DNA of 43,253 bases, taken from Sterolibacteriaceae bacterium. GTDB taxonomy: Bacteria; Pseudomonadota; Gammaproteobacteria; Burkholderiales; Rhodocyclaceae. The stretch spans positions 1 through 43,253 of the forward strand of contig JANYCD010000053.1 of the NCBI GenBank assembly GCA_025360425.1, read 5' to 3'. Below, in pieces: positions 27,372 to 36,093 of the stretch (its first letter is position 1; every line of letters starts with the position of its first letter). Position numbers and translations under genes: made by a program. The notes beneath the pieces were generated by a model. It made no database searches and was not told where the DNA came from. It was given only the letters and a program-made list of their open reading frames with translations.

Positions 27372-28346
27372 TCAACATGCTCCGGCTTCCGTTAAATCAG
27401 CCAAATACATCACGGGAATATCGCTGACATTCTCAAATGCAGTGCGATCTTCGTAGCGCTCCACCACGATGCGTGAAATCCTGCGCCCATGCAATATCCA
27501 GCAGGCTTGTCCGTCATTATCCTGTGGCGCGAGCCCCAGCCGCTGCATCAGGTTGGGCGCACTGGGCGGTATGGCAATGCGCTGCAAATCGAGATTAAAG
27601 GCGCACGCTCTTGCGGCGCGCAAACCATCATAGTATTTGACCAGCCGCTGATAATCGGCATGATAGGCGCGTGGTTCGATGACGTACAGGTCGGTCGCAC
27701 GCAGGCTGTTGCGCACTTCAGGCAAGCCGCTCAATGCTTCCCCAAGACTGACAAGTGGTGCACCGGGCAACCAGCGCGCCAAATGCCGCAACAACAGGCC
27801 ATCGGCCACGATCAGCTTCGCGCTGCGCCGTAAGGATGTGAGGAAATTTTCAAGTCGCTGCGGTGAAATTTCGGCTCCAGCTTCAAGCGCCAGAGCAATA
27901 TCCGAACCATCATCGCCTGCCATCATCACACCACCGAGCAAGGTTGCTGTGTGGTTCAGTACTTCAGGATTGGCTGCCAATGCACGATCCCGCAGCAACA
28001 GTGGCGCGGAGGAGATGGGTTGCAATCCCGCGCGGCTTTCCGGCGCACTGGTCGGGAAGCCCGGCGGCGGTCCCAAAGTGCGTCGCAGGTCCAACACCAT
28101 GTCCGTAAGATTGATTCGCTCCGGGCACACCGGCTCACAAGCGCCGCATAGTGTGCAGGACTGGATCGATATCGTCATGTCGGCGGGGCGCACGTCATTC
28201 TGTAGCGCCTTGCTGCGTCCGTGTGGCGTCAATTCAATATCGCAGGTACGGCGCCATACCGGACAAACCAGCAGGCACAGACTGCAGCCGCTGCAATCGG
28301 CATAGGTTTTGGAAATTGGAGAATTGCCGCGCAGAAGCCCCGACAT
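27372..28346 (-). CDS. Iron-sulfur protein with two 4Fe-4S clusters, HdrD/GlcF-like
   Basis: A 324-residue protein with two ferredoxin-type motifs near the N-terminus: CSGCSLCLLVCPVWRRTC and CTLCGACEPVCPE. This is the pattern of the electron-transfer subunits HdrD, GlcF and LldF. The C-terminal CCG cysteine-rich domains of canonical HdrD/GlcF are not visible, so it is a reduced version. The stop of the upstream FAD-oxidase gene overlaps its ATG by one base (TGATG on the minus strand), and 15 bases separate it from the GGR-like gene. It probably passes electrons between the two flavoproteins. Confidence 0.85.
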   Translation of the reverse strand: MSGLLRGNSPISKTYADCSGCSLCLLVCPVWRRTCDIELTPHGRSKALQNDVRPADMTISIQSCTLCGACEPVCPERINLTDMVLDLRRTLGPPPGFPTSAPESRAGLQPISSAPLLLRDRALAANPEVLNHTATLLGGVMMAGDDGSDIALALEAGAEISPQRLENFLTSLRRSAKLIVADGLLLRHLARWLPGAPLVSLGEALSGLPEVRNSLRATDLYVIEPRAYHADYQRLVKYYDGLRAARACAFNLDLQRIAIPPSAPNLMQRLGLAPQDNDGQACWILHGRRISRIVVERYEDRTAFENVSDIPVMYLADLTEAGAC

Positions 28347-29914
28347 CAGAAAATTACATCCCGATTCAGAATCATGGCAGGATCGGCTGCACGCTTCATC
28401 TCCAAGTGGCGATCCACCAGCGCATCACCAAAGATGCGGCGTATGTAGCCTTTCATCATGCCGCCGAAACGGTAGTAGCTGCCGCCGAGATCGACGCCGA
28501 TATCGTAGATCTCGTTTTTGAAGGATTGCAGCGTATCGCGACTGTAGATGCCGTCGTCCATTACCGGTTCAAATTCACAACCATAGGCCCAACCTTCGGC
28601 ATCCGGCGGAATGCAGGACATCTCGTAATGTGGGCGATGCTCAAGCCGCACTTTGATGCCCACGCAGTAGAGGGTGTAATGAGCGAAGTACTTGCGACAC
28701 ACCGCGTTGCCGCGCTCGACTGCTTCGACGAATTTATCGCTCGAAGTCGCCAGGTCGGGAATCACCATTTGCCGGCTGCCCCAGAACTTCCACACCGCAC
28801 GGGAAAACACCACAGTGCGGTCGTGCATCAAGCTATCGCGCATGTATTCGGAACGTCGGAATTCTGGAAACAGTTCACGCTTGCGCTGTAGCAGATACCA
28901 CGCTTCGGCATATTTCCATGGGCGCACGGCATAGCGCGCCAGCGTTCGCAATCCGAACGCCAATTCTCCGTGGCCACGCAACTTCGACTGCCATGTCTTG
29001 TGGAACTCGGTTTCCCGTTCCACGGAGTCGAACGCCACCAGCAGATTCACCGCACGATCCATGATGGTCAGGATGCCCGAATAGTCGCTGGCGTCATTTC
29101 TGTCCAACATCTGCAGATCTTCTACAGCAGTGCACAAGGACCCGTAGTAAAAGTAATGCATCCGCAGCGGGGTGTAGCGGCGTATCCGCAACGTGGCTTC
29201 AGTAATGACACCGAACTGGCCGTAGCCGAGAATCACGCGCTGGAACAATTCGATGTTCTGCGTATCGGAACATTCAACAATCTCGCCAGTCGGGGTGACG
29301 ACTTGCAGGGCCATAGCCTGATCCGCACTGCATCCCAGGCGCGGGGAGTTAACGTCAATTCCACCGACTCCCAGTGTACCTCCTACCGACGAAGTCAAAT
29401 TCAGTGGTGCCGATAGGTAGTCCAGATCATGGCGGCGTAATTCCTCTGCCAGTGCATGCCAGAAAATACCGGCCTGGGTGCGCACTGTAAGTCCATCGGG
29501 ATCGACATTGAGTACCTGACTCATGCCGGTCATGTCAAGCAGCACACCGCCAAATGCGACCGACTCGCCTTCAGTCGTCAGCCCGCCCCCGCGGACAGTC
29601 ACCGGCACACGATACTCCTGCGCAACTTTGAGCAATTTCGATATCTGCCCGGCACTTTGCGCGATCACTACCCCGTGCGGCAAACCATAGGCAGTGCCGC
29701 CGGCATCGGTGGCAAAAACGCCGCACGCCGTCGTCGTCTCGCGTACGTTGATGTCGCGTTCACGGGCTGCGGCAACAAACTGCTGCCAATCGGGACCATC
29801 CCAGCGCGAAGGGTTGGTCTGCTGACGCTTGATACCACGCAATGAGTCAGGACCCACCGGGCATGGAACCAGGCCGCCAGGGATTGGATGAAAGTTGGGT
29901 TCTGCTGGAATCAT
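28346..29914 (-). CDS. FAD-linked oxidase (FAD_binding_4 / GlcD-like)
   Basis: A 522-residue flavoenzyme of the vanillyl-alcohol-oxidase/PCMH superfamily. The FAD pyrophosphate-binding region is seen in VPVTVRGGGLTTEGESVAFGGVLLDMTG and in SAPLNLTSSVGGTLGVGGIDVNSPRLG. The C-terminal half forms the substrate cap; its sequence is unlike GlcD or D-lactate dehydrogenase in detail, so the substrate is open. It is the first gene of the three-gene redox unit; the following gene encodes the Fe-S partner. The start MIPAEPNFHPIPGGL is the first ATG in the frame. Confidence 0.87.
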   Translation of the reverse strand: MIPAEPNFHPIPGGLVPCPVGPDSLRGIKRQQTNPSRWDGPDWQQFVAAARERDINVRETTTACGVFATDAGGTAYGLPHGVVIAQSAGQISKLLKVAQEYRVPVTVRGGGLTTEGESVAFGGVLLDMTGMSQVLNVDPDGLTVRTQAGIFWHALAEELRRHDLDYLSAPLNLTSSVGGTLGVGGIDVNSPRLGCSADQAMALQVVTPTGEIVECSDTQNIELFQRVILGYGQFGVITEATLRIRRYTPLRMHYFYYGSLCTAVEDLQMLDRNDASDYSGILTIMDRAVNLLVAFDSVERETEFHKTWQSKLRGHGELAFGLRTLARYAVRPWKYAEAWYLLQRKRELFPEFRRSEYMRDSLMHDRTVVFSRAVWKFWGSRQMVIPDLATSSDKFVEAVERGNAVCRKYFAHYTLYCVGIKVRLEHRPHYEMSCIPPDAEGWAYGCEFEPVMDDGIYSRDTLQSFKNEIYDIGVDLGGSYYRFGGMMKGYIRRIFGDALVDRHLEMKRAADPAMILNRDVIF

Positions 29915-30120
29915 GGAATAAGTTTCGTACGCGGGTGGTTCGAATTGCAGCCTCGCGGCGAATTATCGCTTAACTGTGCTGCTCCCTGATTCATTCGGGA
30001 CCCAAAATCCAGCGCTTACTTACATTTAGTAGCAAAGTCGCTATCATGCAAAGTGCTAAAGGCAACCGTGCCATAAATCTAATCTGGCATCATCATGCGG
30101 TATATTCAAAGGAGAAATAA

Positions 30121-30735
30121 ATGAGAAAAAAAATTCTGTTGGCCCTTGTGCTTTCCACCGGCAGTATCGGCTTTGCTGTCGCTGCTCATACCACCCCGAC
30201 ACAGAAGGCGGAGTATGCAACGGCGACCAAGGAAGCAGCCGGGCGCTATGCCGACGACAAGAAACTCTGTGCAGAAGAATCAACTTCAAGTACGCGGATG
30301 CAGTGCCTGCGCGACGCCAGGATCGACTACCGCAAGGCGCTGGCCGCCGCCAAGGTCAAACTCAAGGAGGCCTCGTCGACCAAGCCAGCTGCGGCTATCG
30401 TATGCCAGGATTGCGGCAAGGTAACAGCTGTCAAAGTGGTCGAGAAGGAAGGTGAAGGCACACCATTGGGAGTGATCGCCGGCGGAGTCGCCGGAGCGGT
30501 TTTGGGCCATCAAGTTGGGCAGGGCAGGGGCAAGGATCTGGCCACTATTGCCGGTGCTGCCGGAGGTGCCTATGCCGGCCACAAGGTCGAGCAGAACGTG
30601 CGCTCGACCAAGTCCTGGGCGGTCACGGTTCGCATGGATAACGGAGAAGAACGCAATTTCAATTTTGACAAGGATCCCGGCTTTGCCGCCGGCGATCTGG
30701 TCAAGCAGGCTGGAGAAAGCATTGTTCGGCGCTAA
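30121..30735 (+). CDS. Secreted glycine-zipper 2TM-domain protein
   Basis: A 204-residue protein with an N-terminal signal peptide (MRKKILLALVLSTGSIGFAV, then AAH), a charged helical region, a CQDCG cysteine pair and a glycine-zipper stretch (GVIAGGVAGAVLGHQVGQGR and IAGAAGGAYAGHKVE). Its C-terminal WAVTVRMDNGEERNFNF matches the C-terminal domain of the protein encoded at 12283-12966. The CxxCG plus zipper plus beta tail order is identical in both, so they are paralogues with different N-terminal anchors. AAAGGAGAAAT just before the ATG is a good ribosome-binding site. Envelope function unknown. Confidence 0.88.
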   Translation: MRKKILLALVLSTGSIGFAVAAHTTPTQKAEYATATKEAAGRYADDKKLCAEESTSSTRMQCLRDARIDYRKALAAAKVKLKEASSTKPAAAIVCQDCGKVTAVKVVEKEGEGTPLGVIAGGVAGAVLGHQVGQGRGKDLATIAGAAGGAYAGHKVEQNVRSTKSWAVTVRMDNGEERNFNFDKDPGFAAGDLVKQAGESIVRR

Positions 30736-30773
30736 TTTCCTGGCGATTTGTTTTTCTTTGGAGATGACAACAA

Positions 30774-31277
30774 ATGGCAATAAAAGTTGGTGACAAACTG
30801 CCAGCGGGCACCCTGACTGAAATGATTTACGAAGCATCGGAAAGCTGCCCCGTCGGCCCGATGCCTTTGAACGTCGGGGAGGCAAGTAAGGGCAAGCGAA
30901 TTGTGATACTCGCTGTTCCCGGTGCATTCACGCCGGGCTGCTCCAATGTCCATCTGCCCGGCTATCTGACCAATGCCGACAAGTTCAAAAGCAAGAAAGT
31001 GGACGAGATCTGGTGTCTGTCGGTGAATGACGCCTTCGTGATGGGTGCGTGGGGCCAAGACCAAAAGGCTGCGGGCAAGGTCAGAATGCTGGCCGATGGC
31101 AGTGCAACCTATACTAAAGCGCTTGGCCTGCAATTGGATGCCAATGCCTGGGGCATGGGCGAACGTTCACAACGTTATTCAATGCTGGTTGAAGATGGTG
31201 TAGTCAAGATTCTGAATCTTGATGAAGGCGGCAAGGTCGAAAACAGCACAGCGGAAAAATTGCTAAGCCAGATTTAA
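30774..31277 (+). CDS. Prx5-type peroxiredoxin
   Basis: Thiol peroxidase of 167 residues that reduces hydrogen and organic peroxides. The peroxidatic cysteine C56 lies in VPGAFTPGCSNVHLPGYL, with T53 preceding it, the hallmark of the Prx5/AHP1 subfamily. The later C-terminal half (LGLQLDANAWGMGERSQRYSML) is typical. No fused glutaredoxin domain is present, so an external thiol reductant is needed. It follows the glycine-zipper gene by 38 bases on the same strand and precedes a strong inverted repeat. Confidence 0.93.
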   Translation: MAIKVGDKLPAGTLTEMIYEASESCPVGPMPLNVGEASKGKRIVILAVPGAFTPGCSNVHLPGYLTNADKFKSKKVDEIWCLSVNDAFVMGAWGQDQKAAGKVRMLADGSATYTKALGLQLDANAWGMGERSQRYSMLVEDGVVKILNLDEGGKVENSTAEKLLSQI

Positions 31278-31304
31278 GGCTTTTGGGGAAGTGGGTGGCA
31301 GGTC

Positions 31305-31333
31305 CCGACCGGTCACTTTCTGCGGCCGGTCGG
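31305..31333. repeat. 8-bp perfect inverted repeat downstream of the peroxiredoxin gene
   Basis: CCGACCGG (31305-31312) and CCGGTCGG (31326-31333) are perfect reverse complements with a 13-base spacer. It lies 28 bases after the peroxiredoxin stop and ends just before the -10-like TAGAAT at 31335-31340. There is no T-run after it, so it is a poor intrinsic terminator by itself; it could be an mRNA 3' hairpin or an operator for the transcript that may start at about 31347. Confidence 0.55.
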
Positions 31334-31346
31334 TTAGAATACCGCC

Positions 31347-31427
31347 CTGTCACGCCGGGGTTTGTGCTTGGGAGCCTTGGACGTTCAGCCAGCTTGAAAG
31401 GCGAACCGGACAAGGTTCGCCTTTTTT
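31347..31427 (+). ncRNA. Candidate small RNA or ppiD leader ending in a terminator
   Basis: A -10-like TAGAAT (31335-31340) precedes about 80 noncoding bases that end in an intrinsic terminator. Within them GCCTT (31374-31378) can pair with AAGGC (31398-31402), which would compete with the terminator stem, so a conditional attenuator for ppiD is possible as well as a free small RNA. No -35 box is clear. No known RNA family was recognised. Confidence 0.35.
31397..31427 (+). terminator. Intrinsic terminator upstream of ppiD
   Basis: AAGGCGAACC (31398-31407) pairs perfectly with GGTTCGCCTT (31414-31423) around the loop GGACAA, one more A-T pair extends the stem, and the T-run continues to 31427. 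It lies only about 20 bases before the ppiD start, so it either ends a short upstream transcript or acts as an attenuator. Confidence 0.85.
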
Positions 31428-31445
31428 AATTTATTTGGGTCCGCC

Positions 31446-33344
31446 ATGTTTGATGCCGTTAGAAACAACCGTCGTCTGGTTCAGGTATTCCTCGCGCTGA
31501 TTACGCTGCCCTTTGCATTCTGGGGTGTCGAGTCCTATGTTCGCAGCGGCGGAAACGCGGGCGAAATTGCCAGTGTTGGTGGAAGCAAGATCACATCACG
31601 GGATTTTCAGCAAGCGCTGCAAGCGCAGCAGGAAAAAATGCGCGCATCAATGGGGCCGGGCGCAACTCCGGAAATGCTTGATACGCCGCAAGTCCGGCGT
31701 TCGGTATTGAACTCCCTGATCAACCAGCGGCTGATTATGCTGCAAGTAGCGAAAGCCAAGGTTGGCGTCAGCGACAGCCAGTTGTTCCAGTTCATTTCGT
31801 CCGTTCCGACCTTGCAGGAAAATGGAAAATTTTCCCGCGAACGCTACGAAGCCGTTGTCGCAGCACAGGGGATGAGCAAAGCGTCGTTTGAAGCGAAACT
31901 GCGCCAGGATCTGGCCATGCAGCAAGCTGTAGGCGCCATTGCGGAATCTTCTTTCTCCGGCCAGCAGACAGGCGAGCATTGGCTGGCGGCGATGCTCGAA
32001 GAGCGTGAGGTCTCCGAAGCCACGCTGACTCCGCAACAATATCTTGGACAAGTGACGCTCGCCGCGACTGCCGCGAAGGACCACTATGACGCCAGCAAGG
32101 CCGCGTATGCAATTCCGGAACAGGTGCGCGTCGAGTTTGTGGTTCTCAGTCAGTCGCAACTGGAAGATCAGGTGAATGTCAGCACTGAAGATATACAGGC
32201 GTGGCACGGCGCGCACCAGGACAAGTACAAGCAGGCAGAACAGCGACGTGCCAGCCATATTTTGATCTCCACGCCAAAGAATGCGACCGCGGCGGACGTT
32301 GCTTCGGCGAAAAAACGTGCTGAAGAAGTGCTCGCGCAGGCACAGGCGAAACCCGCCACATTTGCCGCCTTGGCGAAGCAATACTCGCAAGATCCCGGGT
32401 CGGCCCAAAAAGGTGGAGATCTGGACTGGTTTGGTCGCGGCGCAATGGTCAAGACCTTTGAGGATGCCGCGTTTTCACTCAAGGAGGGTGAACTCAGCGG
32501 CATCGTCCGTTCCGATTTCGGTTTCCACATCATCAAGCTGACTGGCGTTCAACCTGAAAAGGTCAAATCGCTGGATGAGGTTCGCGCCGACATTACGCAC
32601 GAATTGCGTAGCCAGGCCGCCGCAAAAAAATATGCGGAACTGGCAGAGAACTTCAGCAATACGGTCTATGAGCAGCCAGACAGCCTGAAACCTGCCGCGG
32701 ACAAATTCAAATTGAAAATCGAGCAAAGCGATTGGCTCGCCAAAGGCAGCCCGGGCAAGGAACTCATCAACAATCCAAAACTACTGTCTGCTTTGTTCTC
32801 GGACGATGCAATCAAGAACAAGCGCAACACCGAGGCAGTGGAAGTCTCACCCAAAACGCTGGTATCGGCCCACGTACTTGAGTATCGGCCTGCAAGCGTG
32901 CGGCCCTTCGAGGAAGTCCGGGCAGATATCGAGAAAAAACTGGCGCTTGAAGAAGCGGGCAAGCTGAGTCGCAAAGATGGAGAGAACAAATTGGCGCATC
33001 TGGTGAAAGGTGAGGCTGCCGAATTGAGCTGGGGTTCCGCGCGCAGCATTCCCCGCCTCGGCGCACAAGGTTTACCTGCCGCCGCAGCCAAAGCCATTTT
33101 TCAGACTGAAACGGCCAAACTCCCCGCATACACAGGCATCCCCGCAACAGCTGGTGGCTATATCTTGTACAGAATCAGCCACGTCAAACCTTTCACTGGT
33201 GCTGATGATCCACGCGCCAAAGCGTTGCGCCAGCAATATGCACGCATCGTGGCGGGAGAAGAGTTCACCGCGTGGCTGGCAGTTTTGCGCAAACGCTATC
33301 CGGTTGAAATCAACAACAAAGAGTTCGAAGCAAAAGACCACTAA
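31446..33344 (+). CDS. ppiD: PpiD-like membrane-anchored peptidyl-prolyl isomerase
   Basis: A 632-residue periplasmic chaperone-isomerase that helps outer-membrane and periplasmic proteins fold after Sec export. A single N-terminal TM anchor (about residues 10-28, [17 protein letters not shown]) is followed by a SurA-N-like chaperone region with long helices, then a parvulin (rotamase) domain at about 265-365, seen in [36 protein letters not shown] and [14 protein letters not shown]. The C-terminal third is helical and PpiD-like. The ATG at 31446 begins [13 protein letters not shown], the family start. Confidence 0.92.
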   Translation: MFDAVRNNRRLVQVFLALITLPFAFWGVESYVRSGGNAGEIASVGGSKITSRDFQQALQAQQEKMRASMGPGATPEMLDTPQVRRSVLNSLINQRLIMLQVAKAKVGVSDSQLFQFISSVPTLQENGKFSRERYEAVVAAQGMSKASFEAKLRQDLAMQQAVGAIAESSFSGQQTGEHWLAAMLEEREVSEATLTPQQYLGQVTLAATAAKDHYDASKAAYAIPEQVRVEFVVLSQSQLEDQVNVSTEDIQAWHGAHQDKYKQAEQRRASHILISTPKNATAADVASAKKRAEEVLAQAQAKPATFAALAKQYSQDPGSAQKGGDLDWFGRGAMVKTFEDAAFSLKEGELSGIVRSDFGFHIIKLTGVQPEKVKSLDEVRADITHELRSQAAAKKYAELAENFSNTVYEQPDSLKPAADKFKLKIEQSDWLAKGSPGKELINNPKLLSALFSDDAIKNKRNTEAVEVSPKTLVSAHVLEYRPASVRPFEEVRADIEKKLALEEAGKLSRKDGENKLAHLVKGEAAELSWGSARSIPRLGAQGLPAAAAKAIFQTETAKLPAYTGIPATAGGYILYRISHVKPFTGADDPRAKALRQQYARIVAGEEFTAWLAVLRKRYPVEINNKEFEAKDH

Positions 33345-33388
33345 GCTGGAAGCCGGTCGCCACAATGGCGATCAGCTAAGATGGTGCC

Positions 33389-34330
33389 ATGAAGCTCCAG
33401 CAACTTCGTTTCCTCGTTGAAGTCGTCGATAGCGACCTCAACGTTACCATCGCTGCCCAACGCCTGTTCACCTCTCAACCGGGTGTCAGCAAGCAACTGC
33501 GATTACTCGAAGAAGAACTCGGTGTCACCGTTTTCGAGCGCGCCGGGAAACGCTTTATCGGCCTGACACCAGCAGGAACCGCCATTGTTCGCTCCGCGAG
33601 GCGTGTCCTGCTGGAAGCAGACAATTTCAAGCGTGTTGGTGAAGAGGTTCGCGACGAATCGTCCGGAACCCTGACCGTAGTCACGACGCACACCCAGGCA
33701 CGCTACGTACTGCCGCTTGTAGTGGCCGAGTTCATTCGCCGCTTTCCCCAAGTTCGGCTTTCGATCAGGGAAGGTCACCCTGCGAGTGTGGCCGAAGCAG
33801 TGCAGCGTGGTGAAGCCGAAATCGGGATTGCAACAGAATCTCTTTCAGGTGCGGCAGGCTTGATATCGCTACCGGCCTACTCGTGGAGCCATCTGGTCAT
33901 CACTCCCACCGGCCACCCATAACTTTCGTCAAAACATCTGACGCTCAAATCTTTGGCCGAGTATCCATTGATTACCTATGACCCGGCATATTCAGGTCGC
34001 TCGCGGATTGACGACGCGTTCCGACGGGCCGAGATCACGCCCAATCTGGTGCTGACTGCGGTGGATTCGGACGTCATCAAAACCTACGTCAGCCTCGGCT
34101 TGGGCGTCGGGATCATCGCTGAGCGGGCGTTCGATCCGCAGCGTGATACGGGCCTGATGAGTGTGGTGGCGAAACACCTGTTCGGTGCCAATGTGACGCG
34201 TGTAGCCTTGCGCAGGGGCATGCAGCCCCGACGATTTGTTCTGGCTTTCCTTGAATTGCTTTCACCCCAGCTTTCATGCGAGGCAATCGCTGCCGCAAGT
34301 CGTGAAGACGGTGAGTCCTACGACATCTGA
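33389..34330 (+). pseudogene. cysB: CysB/Cbl-like LysR regulator interrupted by one in-frame stop
   Basis: The frame encodes an N-terminal winged HTH (KLQQLRFLVEVVDSDLNVTIAA and LFTSQPGVSKQLRLLEEELG), a CysB-type effector domain start (TTHTQARYVLPLVVAEFIRRF) and ends PTGHP before TAA at 33920-33922. The same frame then continues at once with LSSKHLTLKSLAEYPLITYDPAYSGRSRI, the normal continuation of CysB/Cbl proteins, to 34330. Alignment to the family leaves exactly one residue, usually Leu, at the stop position, so a TTA to TAA change would explain it. The intact protein would be about 313 residues, the CysB length. Either this sulfur-assimilation regulator is inactivated, the stop is read through, or the base is a sequencing error. 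Confidence 0.88.
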
Positions 34331-34338
34331 GCTTCAGC

Positions 34339-35130
34339 TTACCAAAGCCTCCACCAGGGTTCCGGACGATCCAGTCCGCGTTCGTAATAAGCGCTCTTGG
34401 GAAAGTTTTTGCGCATGACTCGCTCGCTATCGTCGCGCAAGTCCTTCATGCCCATTGCGTCGTAGCCCTTGATCAACACGAACAGAGCTTCTTCATTTGC
34501 CGGGGCATCACGATAAACCCGCAGGGTCTCCTGCGCCCGATTGACGGCCGCGACATACGCACCGCGGTGAAGGTAGTACTTCGCGACGTTCACTTCATGC
34601 GCGGCCAGGGAATTGAGAAGATAGGTCATACGCGCCGCCGCATCCGGCGTGTATTTACTTTCCGGAAATTTGCTGGTCAATTCCTTGAATGCGAGAAATG
34701 AATCGCGGGCAGCCTTTGGATCGCGCTCGGTCTGATCCTGGCTGCTGATCTTGTCGAATATACCGATTTCACCGTTGAAATTGGCCAGACCTTTCAGGTA
34801 GTAGGCATAGTCGACGTTGGGATGATTCGGGTGCAGACGAATGAATCGATCACAGGCGCCAATCGTGGACGCCGGATCATTCTGCTTGTAGTAGGCGTAA
34901 GCCACTTCCAGCTGGGCCTGTTGGGCGTAGCGTCCGTAGGGATAGCGCGATTCCAGCTTCTCGAAGTACTTGATCGCCTTGTCATACAAGCCGGCGGACA
35001 TCGCATCGCGCGCCTCGGTGTATAGCTGGCTGGCGGACCACCCGGCAGTTTCGTCCTTGTCCTTGGACGTACCGCCGCAACCCGCAATCAGAAGGGAAAG
35101 CAGCACAGCAATTACCGCTAAACTACGCAT
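34339..35130 (-). CDS. bamD: Outer membrane assembly lipoprotein BamD
   Basis: Essential component of the BAM complex that inserts beta-barrel proteins in the outer membrane. The signal peptide ends in the lipobox LIAGC with C18 as the lipidation site. The mature part is a series of TPR-like helices (YTEARDAMSAGLYDKAIKYF, LESRYPYGRYAQQAQLEVAY, HPNHPNVDYAYYLKG), characteristic of BamD/ComL, and the length of 263 residues is normal. It is divergent from rluD, and the two start codons lie within a few bases of each other. Confidence 0.96.
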   Translation of the reverse strand: MRSLAVIAVLLSLLIAGCGGTSKDKDETAGWSASQLYTEARDAMSAGLYDKAIKYFEKLESRYPYGRYAQQAQLEVAYAYYKQNDPASTIGACDRFIRLHPNHPNVDYAYYLKGLANFNGEIGIFDKISSQDQTERDPKAARDSFLAFKELTSKFPESKYTPDAAARMTYLLNSLAAHEVNVAKYYLHRGAYVAAVNRAQETLRVYRDAPANEEALFVLIKGYDAMGMKDLRDDSERVMRKNFPKSAYYERGLDRPEPWWRLW

Positions 35131-35131
35131 G

Positions 35132-36088
35132 ATGGAAACCCGGGAAACGAACGCTGCAAATTATAGCCCATCAACTTCGCCTTCCCGTCGCGCCCTCATT
35201 CCAGAGGACATGGCCGGGCTGCGCATCGACCTCATTCTTGCCCGCCTGTTTCCCGAAATTTCGCGCAGTCGGCTGCAAAGCTGGATCAAGGAAGGAAAGG
35301 TCAGGGTCAATGGCAAATCTGTAGACCTGCGGCACAAGGCATGGGGTGGCGAGACCGTCGAGCTTGATACGACACCAGACAATTCCACGACGGCGGACGC
35401 TGCCGAAGCCATCGCGCTTCCCATTGTGTTCGAAGATGCGCAGATGATCATCATCGACAAGCCGGTCGGACTTGTCGTACATCCCGGCAATGGCAACCGT
35501 TCGGGAACCTTGCTGAATGCCTTGCTGCATCATGCGCCCGAACTTCAGGGATTGCCGCGCGCTGGTATCGTGCATCGCCTCGACAAGGACACCAGCGGGC
35601 TGCTGGTCGTCGCCAAAACGCTGGAAGCGCAAACCGAACTTGTTCGCCAGTTGCAGGCACGGACCGTCAAACGGCACTATCTCGCCCTGGTACACGGCGT
35701 TGTCGCGAGGGACGGCGTCGTGGAAGCACCGATTGGTCGCCACCCGCTGCAACGCACGCGCATGGCGGTAAATCCGCACGGGCGGGAAGCCAGAACCTGG
35801 TATTCGGTACAGCAACGATTTGAAAAGTCCACCTTGATCGAATGCCGGCTTGATACCGGCCGCACCCATCAGATCCGTGTACACATGGCTTCGGTCAACC
35901 ACCCGCTGGTCGGCGATGCCACCTACGGCAAGCGCAAAAGCAGCAGCGCGCTGCTGGATGCATTTCCACGTCAGGCGCTGCACGCCTGGCGGTTGGGGCT
36001 GACCCATCCGGCAACGCGCGATGAATGTCAGTGGGAAAGTCCGTTACCAGGCGATTTTTCCCAACTGCTCGATACGCTTGCACCATAG
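35132..36088 (+). CDS. rluD: 23S rRNA pseudouridine synthase RluD
   Basis: Isomerises uridines 1911, 1915 and 1917 in helix 69 of 23S rRNA. An S4 domain (RSRLQSWIKEGKVRVNGKSV) precedes the catalytic RsuA/RluA fold with the catalytic aspartate in GIVHRLDKDTSGLLVVA (D151 counted from this start) and the RTHQIRVHM block. The frame is open far upstream inside bamD, so I placed the start at ATG 35132 (METRETNAANYSPS), giving 318 residues; ATG 35129 or 35210 are alternatives. The starts of rluD and bamD overlap head to head, a conserved arrangement. pgeF follows after five bases. Confidence 0.9.
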   Translation: METRETNAANYSPSTSPSRRALIPEDMAGLRIDLILARLFPEISRSRLQSWIKEGKVRVNGKSVDLRHKAWGGETVELDTTPDNSTTADAAEAIALPIVFEDAQMIIIDKPVGLVVHPGNGNRSGTLLNALLHHAPELQGLPRAGIVHRLDKDTSGLLVVAKTLEAQTELVRQLQARTVKRHYLALVHGVVARDGVVEAPIGRHPLQRTRMAVNPHGREARTWYSVQQRFEKSTLIECRLDTGRTHQIRVHMASVNHPLVGDATYGKRKSSSALLDAFPRQALHAWRLGLTHPATRDECQWESPLPGDFSQLLDTLAP

Positions 36089-36093
36089 CATTA

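Noticed and set aside
31647-32408. 253-codon minus-strand frame inside ppiD
   Set aside because: Shadow of the ppiD coding frame, with no family resemblance and no start context.
35171-36007. 278-codon minus-strand frame inside rluD
   Set aside because: Antisense shadow of the well-conserved rluD gene.
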